Assembly: GCA_037951165.1 (NCBI GenBank)
Contig: JBBDHG010000127.1
Span: 2,164,501-2,228,500, forward strand
Source: Lophius americanus
Taxonomy: Eukaryota; Chordata; Actinopteri; Lophiiformes; Lophiidae
Direction: 5' to 3'
DNA: 64,000 nt
Shown: positions 50,605 to 61,769 of the stretch, piece after piece
Numbering within the stretch: position 1 is the stretch's first letter
Layout: every line of letters begins with the position of its first letter
Notes under the pieces: generated by a model
The model's database searches: none
Seen by the model: only the letters and a program-made list of their open reading frames with translations
Told to the model about the DNA's origin: nothing
Position numbers and translations under genes: made by a program

Positions 50605-51594
50605 CTGGGAATAATGGAAGAGAGTTTGACAAGATAAATACATATTTAAAGGTAGAACGGCTAAGAAGTCCAAGACACACTGATGATGGCGATGAGGATC
50701 ATTAGGATTTTATCAATACTGCATATTGTATCTGGTTCTTTATCAATACTCTTCATAGTTCTTTTTGTATTGCTAAATAATAGTTTGTTTAAATAAATTA
50801 TTTATTAAAAAGGTTAGAATCAGAACCGGTTTAGAGTTGAGTATGTTATGCTTTACATGCCGATGTTGCTCATCGAATCATCAAACTCATTATTAATATA
50901 TCATTGGAAACAAATTGAAATAATAATAAAAGTACATTTTATTATAATAATGTCAGTATACTCATTTTCTTGGCATTACAATACTGAACAAATTATAGAA
51001 AACAATATTTGTTTCATTTAATTTTACAGAAGTGCAAGAAATAAAAATACCATTAGTTAAAGGATATTACTTTTATGAAGTTTAAATCAAATAGTTTTCC
51101 TGGTCATCAGGTAGCCTGATCATTATCAAATTATGCAAAGACATTAAAACATATCTGTTAAGTGGTTATGTCGGAGTTTATCCCTATTCAGCCTCAGACA
51201 AGATTTATTAATGTAAATACACAGAGCTTGGTTTTTTTGAGCTTTAACATAAATTGCTAATCAATCGTCCTTAAAGTTTGAGCTGGTGTAATGGTTAGCT
51301 GGCTAACACAAACTAACTGGACTCACCTTATAGACCCGCATGCGAGGAACAAAACGGTGTCGTCTTTCCTCCAACAGAAGAAGTGAAATGCCAGGTTGGA
51401 GCTCAATTACATTCCTGCAGAGTTGGATTAACACCGATGTGATCAACTCTGTCAATTAACTCCATCGCTGAGCACCATTTGACTCTGAATGTGCGAAAAA
51501 AAAACACTATGAGAGTGATAAATCAACTCAGAATTGTTTAACCCTGAAATTTGCCGTGATGCACACAAAAAGAAATCCAGTATGGCTCCAAACA

Positions 51595-54180
51595 ACGGAG
51601 GTGAGATTTAAGGTTCTGGGCGGATAGAGGTCTGAGTGAAAAACAAACATTAATATTCTTTCAACAGATGAAAGATAAATATGATCTTTCCAGGAAACGC
51701 TTAATTTCTCTTCCTTTCAAACTGTTTTGAATGACAGAATATTAACTCTCAAATAAAATCTAATACCCAAACCCAACATTATACTGTTACTAGGATCTCT
51801 ACATATTATACAGACGGGCATTAGAAATCATTTCTAAACTAACATGATGTGTTAAAGCTAAGAAGGCAAACTGTGTCTATAACATTGGTACCCTGATGAT
51901 TTCCCAGTGAACGAAAGACAACGGAGGTTAATTAAGTCTGGCGTAAGCCAAGCGAGTAATGGCATTATAATGGAAAGATACAAATAGACCTAAGTATAAT
52001 CAATGGTTTGAGGAAATGGCTTGTAATCCGGTCTTAGAAGAAACGTAACAAACAAGAGGATTTTCACGGGATATTTTATGTTTTATAGACGCTGAACAGC
52101 TAACTGGAAATCTGGGGTAGAAGAGGTCAATATACGATGCCCTGAGGATATACCTCACACATGTGACATCAGCAGCCCTGGACTATTAATTCATTTACCT
52201 GGCAAATGATGACGCCATTTTTTTTTTCTCTCTTTGGAAATATTTTGTACTTTATGCAAAATAATGTCAATTGTATCTCTAATCGGTCATATATTTGTTT
52301 TTAGTTTTTTCCTGATTTTGTCTGTTTATTTGTTGATTTTCTCATAAGATGACATTTGTATCATGATGGGGAGGGGAGGGAGGGTTGGTTAGTCAACATT
52401 TACTAAATTTATTCGATTCTATTGTACTAAAAACAATACAAAACTAATAATATAATGTTGGGAAAATTAAATATATGCTATGGATTTCCTCTCAGGGTTG
52501 GGTTCAGTCACTGCATTTTAAAAGATGCAATCGTTTTTTCTTATATTCGAACCGTCCAACCCATGTACCACCTTTGAAACGGTGTAAACTCTGTGTTTTT
52601 CTGTTTCTAAGATCAGCTGCAACCATTGCAACATATATCTAACCAATATAATGACATAGGCTTTTTTTCCAGTGTCCTTGAGCGCATTATTGAATAAGTT
52701 GTGTAATTATAGGTTATCTTTAAATGAAAAGAGACGCCCTCTGTTGATGTTTAGAACATCTTTTTCACATTAAAGGATTAACTTCTGCACTACTAAACAT
52801 AACAGAAAAAGACTAGAAATTTTGGCTCATGCTAATAATTTTAGGGTTTTCTAGTTCTGCACTGAAGACAAATGTTTGCTGTTTCCATGTCTTCTATGTG
52901 ATTCAACGTTTAGCCTGTATCGTTCTGTATGATCAGTAGGTGATCTGTCAGAAAGGATGTCCCTACCTCTAAGAACATTTGGTTGCAGTGACAGTTGGCT
53001 GGTCACCAGTAGACAATACTGACATATTATAAGAATGATAAGTTTGTCTTTATGGCCCTGTCGTAGCCCAAATTAAAATGAGATTGGATTAGATTGCATT
53101 GTAAATTATTAACTGATTTGACATAAAGAGAGGGTAAGAAATACAACAATTTCACTCCACCATAGCCTCTTCATAAATCATAGAACTGATACCATCATCT
53201 ACAACCCTCCGACCCCCACCCCCATGTCATTCACTCCCCTACCTCTCCCCTCTCTGAAGTCTAATAACATTTTTCATTTGTGACTGCAAAAAAAAAACTT
53301 CTCAGTTGTATGAGACAATACATTTATTAACAACCAATGCTCGCTTTTGTTTTTGTTTAATTCTTTCGATAAATTTCTCATCTTCTCTTCATATTTAAAT
53401 TATTATTTTTTTGCACTTAACATTGATTTTTATTTTCAGGGTTTTTTCCCTCTATATGAAATAATTTCTTTTCGTGTGGGTGCAAAATATGTGAATATTT
53501 ACTTCTTCTCTACTGCTCATCTTTATTCGGTACTGACTCAAGAGTTTTCTGCATTAATAATTCCAATAAACCTGTATGTGCAAGTGACGGATAAAAACTC
53601 ATTGAATTATTTTATTCAGTGAGACAATTTAAACAACGTACAGAACTTTCTTTGTGCTAATCAAGCTCCTCATGAAATAATGTACGTGTTTTTATTTCCA
53701 TCTATGTACACTGATAATATAGTTGGCCATATGTAATTTGGTTGAAAAACATTAGTGACAAAAGAAAAACCTCCAACTAAATCACATAAAAGAAACATCA
53801 TCCTGCATGTCGCGGAATCCGGACAGTGTCACTGTTTCTGTGAAAGAGATTTGATGTGAACCACTAGATATAGCGAACGTTCAAAAAGGAATTGTGTTTG
53901 GGTTGAACATGTTTGAATGTGGTTAAAGAGAACAACAAGACAAGAAAGATTTATTATTTTTTTAGTACACATTATCATACAAAAAAAATAAGATAAATGT
54001 TTCTTCCGTAAACCTAAGAATTACATTTCTGAATTTGAATATTAATTGATAACAAGTTCGACTGTCTCCATTTAGACATTCCTAAATGTGTATGTAATGC
54101 TCATAGTTCAAGTGTATCAGCATTACTTTATCAGAATCATCTATTCATTAATGTCCTGTTGTAAAGCTAAAAAATATGTG
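51595..54180. other. intronic DNA, nothing recognised
   Basis: AT-rich sequence with a short C-rich patch near 53200. No element or exon was identified. Confidence 0.55.
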
Positions 54181-54184
54181 ATGT

Positions 54185-54500
54185 TGAGTCAGCTCTTAAT
54201 ACACTTCTCAAACAAATGAGTTGAAAGCCAATCGAGCTGCATGGTGCTTGACTGTGAGCACAAGTCCCACTAGAGAACATTTGGCCCACATGCCACCCTC
54301 GTGGATTCTGTGTCTGACAGTTTGGTGCGAAACTGCTCACCAGTAGCCCAATGGAAGTCATTCTGTAGTGATCTGGCAGTGCTCCTCCTGTTCCTCCTCA
54401 CACTGAGGAGCAGATACCGATCCTGCTGCTGCATTCCGGCCGTTACATCGGGAATGTAACGGCCCAAATGTAATGGGCCGTTACATATACACAATATACT
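54185..54500 (-). pseudogene. Tc1-like transposase N-terminal fragment, frameshifted
   Basis: The minus strand reads QQDRYLLLSVRRNRRSTARS and LQNDFHWATGEQF. After one frameshift near 54325 it continues QTVRHRIHEGGMWAKCSLVG and LTVKHHAARLAF. This is the DNA-binding (paired helix-turn-helix) part of a Tc1-family transposase, with the typical TVRxRLHEGG motif. The catalytic DDE part is absent. It lies about 200 bases upstream of the transmembrane exon of tenm1, in antisense orientation. Confidence 0.82.
54438..54486. repeat. stacked palindromes in the Tc1-like fragment
   Basis: GGCCGTTACAT (54438-54448) and ATGTAACGGCC (54454-54464) form a perfect 11-bp hairpin with loop CGGGA. GGCCGTTACAT recurs at 54476-54486. 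GGCCCA and TGGGCC (54461-54466 and 54474-54479) form another small pair. Confidence 0.9.
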
Positions 54501-54695
54501 GTATGTGTGAAGCCAACAGCCCACTAGGACAGCTTCATCTGATAAACCTGCCAGAAAACAGACAGTTGACAACACCAACAGTTGTTGGGAAAGAAATATA
54601 TGTCAAAAAGTAAAAAAGTTTTCAAAACTTTTTTTTTTTTGTAATGGGGTATTACAGGTAATGTTGACATGTATTTCTATATTTGTCTCCCACAG

Positions 54696-54934
54696 ACACT
54701 TCCTGTTCAAGCAGGGCTCGGGTTCATCGGCGCTACTGACAGGGGCGGGCCAGGGTTACCCTCTGACATCTGGAACTGTGTACTCCCCTCCACCCCGACC
54801 TCTCCCTCGCAGCAGCGTGACCAGACCACTGTTTACCTTCAACAAACCTCATCGCTGCTGCAACTGGAAGTGTACAGCCCTGTCAGCATCGCTCCTCACC
54901 CTCACCCTGGCCCTGCTGCTCACATACGTCATCG
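54696..54934 (+). CDS. tenm1: teneurin-1 exon with juxtamembrane region and transmembrane helix
   Basis: This 239-nt exon follows acceptor tctcccacag. It completes Arg and reads HFLFKQGSGSSALL, then a second proline motif (YSPPPRPLPRS, residues 29-39), the juxtamembrane segment FTFNKPHRCCNWKC (residues 46-59) and a hydrophobic helix, ASLLTLTLALLLTYVI (residues 64-79). It ends in phase 1 with G before a consensus donor, gtgagt. In teneurins this is the single membrane span. The CC/C cluster beside it is a plausible palmitoylation site (inference). The FNKP..CCNWKC form points to teneurin-1, because other vertebrate paralogues carry LKKPSKYC-type sequence here. The split G codon fits an Ala at the next exon start, as in teneurin-1. 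The exon carrying the first extracellular residues was not found downstream and should lie beyond 64000. Confidence 0.94.
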
Positions 54935-55244
54935 GTGAGTTGGAGAACGCGTTAACCATTGCGTATGTATGTCTGTTATGTGCGACATTCCCAAAACATT
55001 GTTGTGATTTTATTGACCGACTCGACATTTCCTTAACAAATCACTCAAATGGCAAGAAAACCAGGGGGCTTTTCAAGAACCTACTTAATTGTTTCACAAA
55101 TAATCAATAAAAATACAGAATAATAATACAACAGCGTTCGTAAGGACGCTAAATGTTGAGAGAATGAGAGGGTACAGGAAAAAAAAAAGTAAAATAAATG
55201 AATATCTATAAGGATGAAAGGAGGACTGCAAACATTTTGCCGTT

Positions 55245-55428
55245 CTGTGGGCTCTGGAGGTGAAGCGGTCGACTGCTTATTGGAGGCAGTCAAAGTGTCC
55301 TTCGCAAGACACTGAACCCTAAATTACTCCCAATGGCTGCTCCATTTCTGTGTGAGTGTTTGCATGACCAGTTATGTCTCCTGATGAAAAGATGGCACCT
55401 TGCATCGTAGCCTCTGCCACAGCATTAT

Positions 55429-55430
<2 letters not shown>
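55245..55430 (+). mobile_element. second SINE-like family, copy 2
   Basis: It includes GTCGACTGCTTATTGGAGGC, then AAAGTGTCCTTCGCAAGACA, CTGAACCCTAAATTACTCCC and GCACCTTGCATCGTAGCCTC. It runs into the TG microsatellite at 55431. It shares the CAAGACACTGAACC core with the copy at 47690. Confidence 0.6.
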
Positions 55431-55509
<79 letters not shown>

Positions 55510-55517
55510 TGTGTGTG
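55431..55517 (+). repeat. (GT)n microsatellite
   Basis: A nearly perfect GT array of about 43 units, adjoining a SINE-like copy. Confidence 0.97.
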
Positions 55518-55665
55518 GACAGGTGCATGCTGGCTTGTGTTTTGAAGTTAGCGGTCCATGAAGACAAGACATGACAGGTCTTGAAGTATCACTGTATTTA
55601 CTATTTTCTGTGAAAGAATTGGCTTTTAAAACTGCAGGTAATGCATCTAAATTTCTGATTCATAC

Positions 55666-55708
55666 ACCACACACACACAAACACAGACACACACACACAC
55701 ACGCACAC
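55666..55708 (+). repeat. (CA)n array, short
   Basis: CACACA array with AAAC and GCAC interruptions. Confidence 0.85.
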
Positions 55709-55719
55709 CTGGCTACATG

Positions 55720-57780
55720 ACTTCTTTAATATGTATGTTTAGTAGCATTAGTAGCATCAGTACAGCTTCATCATTGTGTATGCTTTTATTGTCTGTGCTA
55801 TCTGAATCATTTTCCTCTATTTTTAAATGTCTCTTTCATATTTTGTTCAAATGCGAGGTATACTTCTACTTTTTATTATCGTCTGCCAAAAATTAAGTGA
55901 GCAAGGGAAAATATGAGGACGCTTTCCATCTGTTTGGCTTCCAAGAGAAATCATCGCTTGAAAGCATAACTCAAAAGTTTTTGGAATTGTTTTTCATTAA
56001 AATGTTATTTCCGCAACAACAACCAAGTCCTGAAGTGATGCTTTTGTGATATTTAGGGAAATTTTTTTATGTTCCCATGGTTACGAGCTAGAATTATGCT
56101 CATTCTAGTGTTACTTTCCGGGAGCATATTTCAAAAAAACTCAGATGGGTGACGATGAGTGATTCAGAAGAAGAACTCTTTGGGCATAACAATACTATTT
56201 TACAAAACTTGCACATGTATCTCAATACCTTAATACTTTTAGGCATTTTATTGTTGTTTTGTTTTTACAAAGGGGATATTTAGGGCCACACGTCGCTTGT
56301 AGGTCTGTTCATCCATACATAACTGGGAATTCTATCTATATCTCCTCCAAAGACACAGCAAATAATTCAATGACATTTTCCACATGCATACTTTCCGGGG
56401 TTCCTAAAGACATGTATATCACAAACACTTTGTTTATATTGCTTATTAGGCATATAAGAATGTGGGACCTTCAAGGTATGCTGCTATTTTTCTGTCGTGA
56501 TAGATGCTGTGGTGTGACCCCATAGAGTAGTTGGGGCATCTGTGTCCTCAGATACAAATTTCATACTTTTATTTCCAGATATGCAATTAACATGAATCAT
56601 AATTAACAGGATAAACATATATAACTTCTGTTAATTAAAAAGCACACTGGGCAGCAGATTACAGTCAGAGTAGAAGCTGCATTTTGTTCTTGCATAAAGG
56701 ACACTTCCTCCAATATTGACTGTAAAATAAAACATATTTCTGCTCATTCATGCAGATACAGTTTTTATGACTGATTCTTCTTTGTCAAAGTCAAACACCA
56801 AATTATTCATTGATCCCCTCCGACTGCACCAACTAATTGTTCATAGTCAACCTTGGCTGGTCTCTCCACCTCTGCACACTGTCTCCCGTCACTGTGGTGC
56901 AGATCCCTCAACCCTGCACCCAGCCGGTTCATTTCCCTCTCTGCGGTGGTGATCAAGGTCATGCTGGAGCAAGAGGGGGGTGGGGGGGTTGCATTAATCA
57001 TACACACACATATATATACATGCATCACAGACAGACATCACACACACGCACTGGTGAATCCATGCAGATTAATCCCTCAGGCTTAACCACGCTATTCCAT
57101 TAATGTCCCGGCCCCGGTAATTAGTGCATTAGTGAAGAGTGTGAGTGATGACTTGGAGACGACATCACCTTTTAATTGGTGTCATGCCTCACTCCTGCTT
57201 GGCAATGATCGATCTCGATGTTGACATCACCATGGCAACTACTCCAAGATGTATGGGCTGTAGGCATAGAGTGTATGTCAGTCTGTTAATCAAAGATATT
57301 CAAATAGCAAGATTAAACTGGTCCTGGACTTCATGTCTTTGTCTAGAGGCGAGAGGTTGAGACACAGGCGTCCAGATGATTAGGTTCTCACATTATGTAA
57401 TTATTCAGTCATTTTCATCACTTAATTATTTGCCGACGACAGGCAGACAAGCCCCCCCCCCCCCATTAGTCTTGCACTTTTTCATCTTCATCAAATAATA
57501 ATATGTTGACTTATCTCTATTTATTAATATTGAGTTTGTCTCCCATTAAATCAGGTTCTTACTTAAGATTTATTCTTATTATCACTGGTACCATAATAGC
57601 ATTGAAAATAAATTACTTGTTGGAATATAATAATGAATTATATTTGATTCTAAATGTAATCAGCGCTTGCAGCCTAATGCACTGCACTGAATCGTATTAT
57701 TACTGTACATATTCAATTTTCATATTGATAAGAAGTAAGAAGCTGAAACCATTAATCAACTAGCTATAAACTGTCGTTAC
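55720..57780. other. intronic DNA, nothing recognised
   Basis: Homopolymer runs of G (about 56978-56988) and C (about 57452-57464) are the only notable features. Confidence 0.55.
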
Positions 57781-57784
57781 AGAT

Positions 57785-58395
57785 ATTAAGGATATTTCCC
57801 TGAAAAGTCCTCAATCTCCTGTGTTAAAAAAGCTACCCACCTGTTTAAACTTCTCACATTAAATGTGAAGTTGTATCTTAAGCAGTGTTTTTCATACTAA
57901 AAAAGATCTCCCTAGGGAATGAGATATTAACTATTACATGATAAATCATGAGTCAAACATGATTCAAGATAAATTTCCTCTAGTCGATTCATATGCAACA
58001 AATTTGGCCAAAATCAGAATAATGGTTAGGAAAATATGTCCAAAGAAATTTCGTAATAAAGCTCCCCCTAGTGGGTGAAATATGAGCTACTAGAGTAAAA
58101 TATGTTATCCAAAAGATAGGTCTTGAGTCCATAAATATGCTTCAAATTCGGAGTAAAGCGGACCAGTCGGCAAGAAATTATAACCCGAAAACCTTTTGAG
58201 GTCGAACTCCCTCTATTTTTGAAAATGTACGACTCACCTTTTCCAAAATCAGTACAGTTCTTTCTCGCACTACGGCCCAAATGTGACATATGATAGTTTT
58301 TTTAGTTATTGCATTAACACAAAGGATCTGAAGTGCCACATCAGCGTTGATGACGATTCCATAATATCCCTGACTTTTTGGAAATAAATTTAGAT
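57785..58395 (+). repeat. unnamed dispersed repeat, copy 6, with tandem unit
   Basis: Two units are present: CGATTCATATGCAACAAATT near 57980 and CCATAAATATGCTTCAAATT near 58130. They are joined by AAGCTCCCCCTAGTGGGTGA. The shared 3' part follows (CTTTTCCAAAATCAGTACAG, TTGCATTAACACAAAGGATC, GATGACGATTCCATAATATC). Confidence 0.75.
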
Positions 58396-60019
58396 AGTCT
58401 AAAGAAAATCTCTATTAAGAATTGCTTATTTTCTTTTCAATTTGGACAAAGGTATTTGTGGATTTTTAAGGAGTCTAAAAACAAAACAAAAAAAAGTAAT
58501 TTGATTGCTTTTGCACTTATAAAATTGTAATGGGCTTTTTTAGAATCTATGTCCTGGTATTTTATAAGCCAAATGATTAATGTATTAATCAAGGAAATTG
58601 CAGACAGATTTATGCATGAAATGTTTTTTATTGTCTCAGTGCGATACGGCAGATACTGCAAAATGAATCAAGATATTTGCAACATCTAATAAAACCAAGA
58701 CAAATTCCTTTACTAACTTGCCAAACTTGGAGCCCAACACTTCAGAATGTCAAAGAAACCTTCCACTTAATTTTAACACATCTGTCAGATTTGGATGAAT
58801 CTTCATTTATTTCCCTGATGCTCAGCAAAAGCTTACACTTTTAACTGCTGTCAGAATTTAACTGAGACTCTCACTGATCTGACATGCTAAATGGATCCAC
58901 ATGATGCCCTATAGTGTAAAAGCGAGTAATGTGTAATGTGCATGCAGATCTCGAACATTTGATGTAGGTCTTAATAATTTATTCACCATCTGCCCTTGGT
59001 GAGGCGCAGAAATGTCACTTTGACATTTTGGATCCACTTCCGAGGACACACCTCAAATTATTGCTAGTCCTCTTCGTACAGGATATAGGATTTGAGAAAA
59101 ATCTATCTCGGGGTAAATAAACTGGCAAAATAATGAGGGGAGAATATTATATCTCAATTTAAGGTTTCCAATTATCCCAACAATGGGACGATTCATGATT
59201 GCAAAGATAATGCTTTGCCTAAGTGATTGCAGCGTATGCCCCCTGATGTGATTAGCTATGCCAGTCCTCTCTTTCTTTACTGGCCTCTCTCCACTCCTCC
59301 CGTACCCCCTGGTGTTGCACGGGCTGTGAATAGCTTTGTTAATTTGTTTATCTCCCAATGTACCCCTCCCTTCTAAAGTCGTTGCATGTTATTAAGCACA
59401 ACACGGACATCAGATATGAGCAGCATGGCATTATGATAGCCAAAGGGGTATTTAAGGAGAGCTAGAGGAAAGATTAAGATTAATTCTGTAATCTTGAAGA
59501 ATATTGTTGTTGACAACATTACCAGTAATTTATTTTCTATTTTAAGCCTCATTTAGGTCTAGGCTATGGAAACCAACCTACCATTGCTCTACTGAGCTGT
59601 CAAAAGGCTAATTAGAATATTCTCTGCATTAATAAACGTTTTGCTGTTTTAAACAGTCTCAGTCCTCAGTTGTTGAATCAAATAAGATGAGAGGGCATTA
59701 TTTGTCAGTTATGAAAGATAATCATCACCATGGCAACAGGGAGAACCTTCTCATATAAGTGGAATTAGCAAGTCAGCAGCTCCCTGCGTTCAAATTACCA
59801 CCTCCAAATCAAATTTTCTTCAATTGTACACAGTCCGACACATATAGTGTACACATAAAGCTAAGATCTTATCGTTTATGGGTTAATTATGATTATTGTG
59901 ATTAGAATTTAGTGTGATTTTTTCTAAGGACGTGTGGATTTCATAATGAACCAAATGGTTCATTCGTGAGTTTAGAGTCAATACATTCTTGCTATTTCCA
60001 TCAGTAAATCTCATATTTA

Positions 60020-60305
60020 ATAAACCATCCTTCCATTTTCTGTAACAGCTTATCCTGTTCAGGGTCAGCTGGGTGACACTGAGCGAGAAGCAAGGTGCAG
60101 CCTGGACAAGCTGCCAGTTCATCACAGGGTCAACAGATAGAGACAGACAACCCTTCATGTTCACACTCCTGTTCATACCTACAAACAATTTAGAGTCACA
60201 AATTCACCAATATTACATATTTTTGGACCCCTGGTTGAGAGTCTGAGTACCTGGAGAGAACCCAGTCTATCCCAGGGAGAACCTGGAAACTCCAGTCAAA
60301 ATTAC
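60020..60305 (-). mobile_element. tRNA-like SINE, copy 4
   Basis: Read on the minus strand, the end (near 60040-60070) contains CCCTGAACAGGATAAGCTGT. The body carries the GTGAACATGAAGGGTTGTCT block and the near-start part GTTTCCAGGTTCTCCCTGGG. It is moderately diverged, and the tRNA-like head is missing or degraded. Confidence 0.65.
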
Positions 60306-60339
60306 CTAAGGGAAAAAAGCAACACTTTATTTAAAAAAA

Positions 60340-61110
60340 AAAATCACCAATTCCCTGCATTGTAAGGGTTAGGTCTGAAAAAGAGTTTATTGTAAAAAGG
60401 CTACCACTAGTCAGTAATATATGATCTATTTGATAGAAATATGATATATACCAGATAGATTAATTACCGATTCATGTTCACCCAATTCTGGACTAAACCG
60501 TACCAATGGTTCCGAAGTTATGACTGAAAAACTGTTTTAAATAGTAAATCCCCCCCCTAGTTATTCAAATGTGAACTACAAAAGCACTCAGAGGGTGCAA
60601 ACTCAGCCACGAGCCAAAGCCCAGCTCTGAACTAATATGTCAACAGACGCTGTTGCGTCATTTCCTGTTCCTCTCCAGTACAAAACATCAAAGGAACAAA
60701 GCACACCAGTTCCCTTGATTAGGAAAAATTTATGCAGATTCCTCCATTAATATATGATTTATTACCTGCCTCTGAATCTACTGACTACTCAAAATAACTC
60801 TCTGGGTAACATTTCACGCAAAAAAAACCTAGTAAAAGTAAAAAACTACCTTGGCAGAGGACAGATCTGGAGTCGGTTCACAGTCACCAAATTTGAACTA
60901 AATCGGACCAACGTCTGAGAGATTATGGCTGAAAACGTTTAGAGACAATGCTTCCTCCAATGTCGGATAGATTCAATATAAAATTTGAAAATGATCCATG
61001 AAAGAGTTTAAGAGTTAATGCATTAGCATGAATAATCTCTGGATGCGTACGTGGCGTCGATGACGATTCAATAATATCAATAATATTTTATACCTTTCGG
61101 GTATAAAATA
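60340..61110 (+). repeat. unnamed dispersed repeat, copy 7, interrupted
   Basis: The first unit lies at about 60410-60570 (TTCATGTTCACCCAATTCTG, GGACTAAACCGTACCAATGG). Unrelated sequence interrupts it. A second unit at about 60850-60960 (CGGTTCACAGTCACCAAATT) is followed by the 3' part (ATGATCCATGAAAGAGTTTA, GCGTCGATGACGATTCAATA). Confidence 0.7.
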
Positions 61111-61349
61111 TTCACATTACTTCCTTTTCTTCTGTCTGATTGGTGTTTCTAAGAGCCTGAGAAAATGCCTTTCCATGTCTGGATTTGTTCCAAAAACAAT
61201 CCGGATTCCAAAGATAATGACTTTAAAAAAAGACAAAGACCACAGAAGACAGAAGCAGTACATCCATTTAGAAGCTGTAGGTTGACTAATGAAACTGAAA
61301 CTTTACAATCATACATTCGATCCTTGAAGGTTAGATCTGAAGGTGAAAC

Positions 61350-61534
61350 ATTTTAGAATAGAATAGAAAGAACTTCATTAATTCCCACAGGGGAAATTTG
61401 GACTTTGCAGCAGCTCCAACGTATTTTACAGTGAAACAATTTTAGAAAAAAAAGATGAAATAGAAAATATATAAGATAGTCATACACACTACAGAAATAT
61501 AAACGAAAACAATAAAAACAAATAAACATATACA

Positions 61535-61620
<86 letters not shown>

Positions 61621-61760
61621 ATGCTTAAATAGACATATATTAAATAATGTTAAATAAGGCATAAATATGACAGAATAGTCCAATCTCCAAGTAAACAAAC
61701 AATATAATTTAAAGTAGCCCAGTGCAGTTGTGCTATTGTATTCAACAATAAACAAGAGGT
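61350..61760 (+). repeat. common teleost interspersed repeat split by a TA array
   Basis: The left part has AGAATAGAAAGAACTTCATT and AATTCCCACAGGGGAAATTT, then GCAGCAGCTCC. The right part has GTGCAGTTGTGCTATTGT. In fish genomes such a sequence is usually a medium-copy repeat, often with a microsatellite in the middle, here the TA array at 61538-61617. The family name is not assigned. Confidence 0.45.
61538..61617 (+). repeat. (TA)n microsatellite
   Basis: An uninterrupted TA array of about 40 units inside a dispersed repeat. Confidence 0.97.
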
Positions 61761-61769
61761 TTCAGATTC

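Larger units (their letters stand above)
49440..51590 (-). mobile_element. repeat-flanked block with an antisense gene remnant
   Basis: The left flank (about 49450-49680) and right flank (about 51400-51560) are both full of AGAGTTAA/TTAACTCT and AGTGTT-type words, e.g. CAGTGTTGATTTAAC and GAGTTGGATTAACACC. Such flanks are characteristic of certain abundant teleost DNA elements. Between them, on the minus strand, lie three exon-like segments (50506-50604, 50287-50413, 49805-50088) with splice-like borders. I could not define exact terminal inverted repeats or a target duplication, so the limits are approximate. Confidence 0.55.
42749..54695 (+). other. tenm1: tenm1 intron, phase 2, 11,947 bp
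   Basis: The intron begins gtagga and ends ctcccacag. It is phase 2: exon codon AG is completed by A to give Arg. It holds a possible alternative terminal exon (43196-43346), a CA microsatellite, a perfect hairpin at 47655-47688, a SINE copy, an antisense decayed gene inside a repeat-flanked block (49440-51590) and a Tc1-like fragment just before the next exon. Confidence 0.9.

Noticed and set aside
54661..54695. Possible alternative start, MLTCISIFVSH, reading into the membrane exon
   Set aside because: The bases are the 3' end of the intron including its pyrimidine tract and acceptor; no promoter or conservation evidence.
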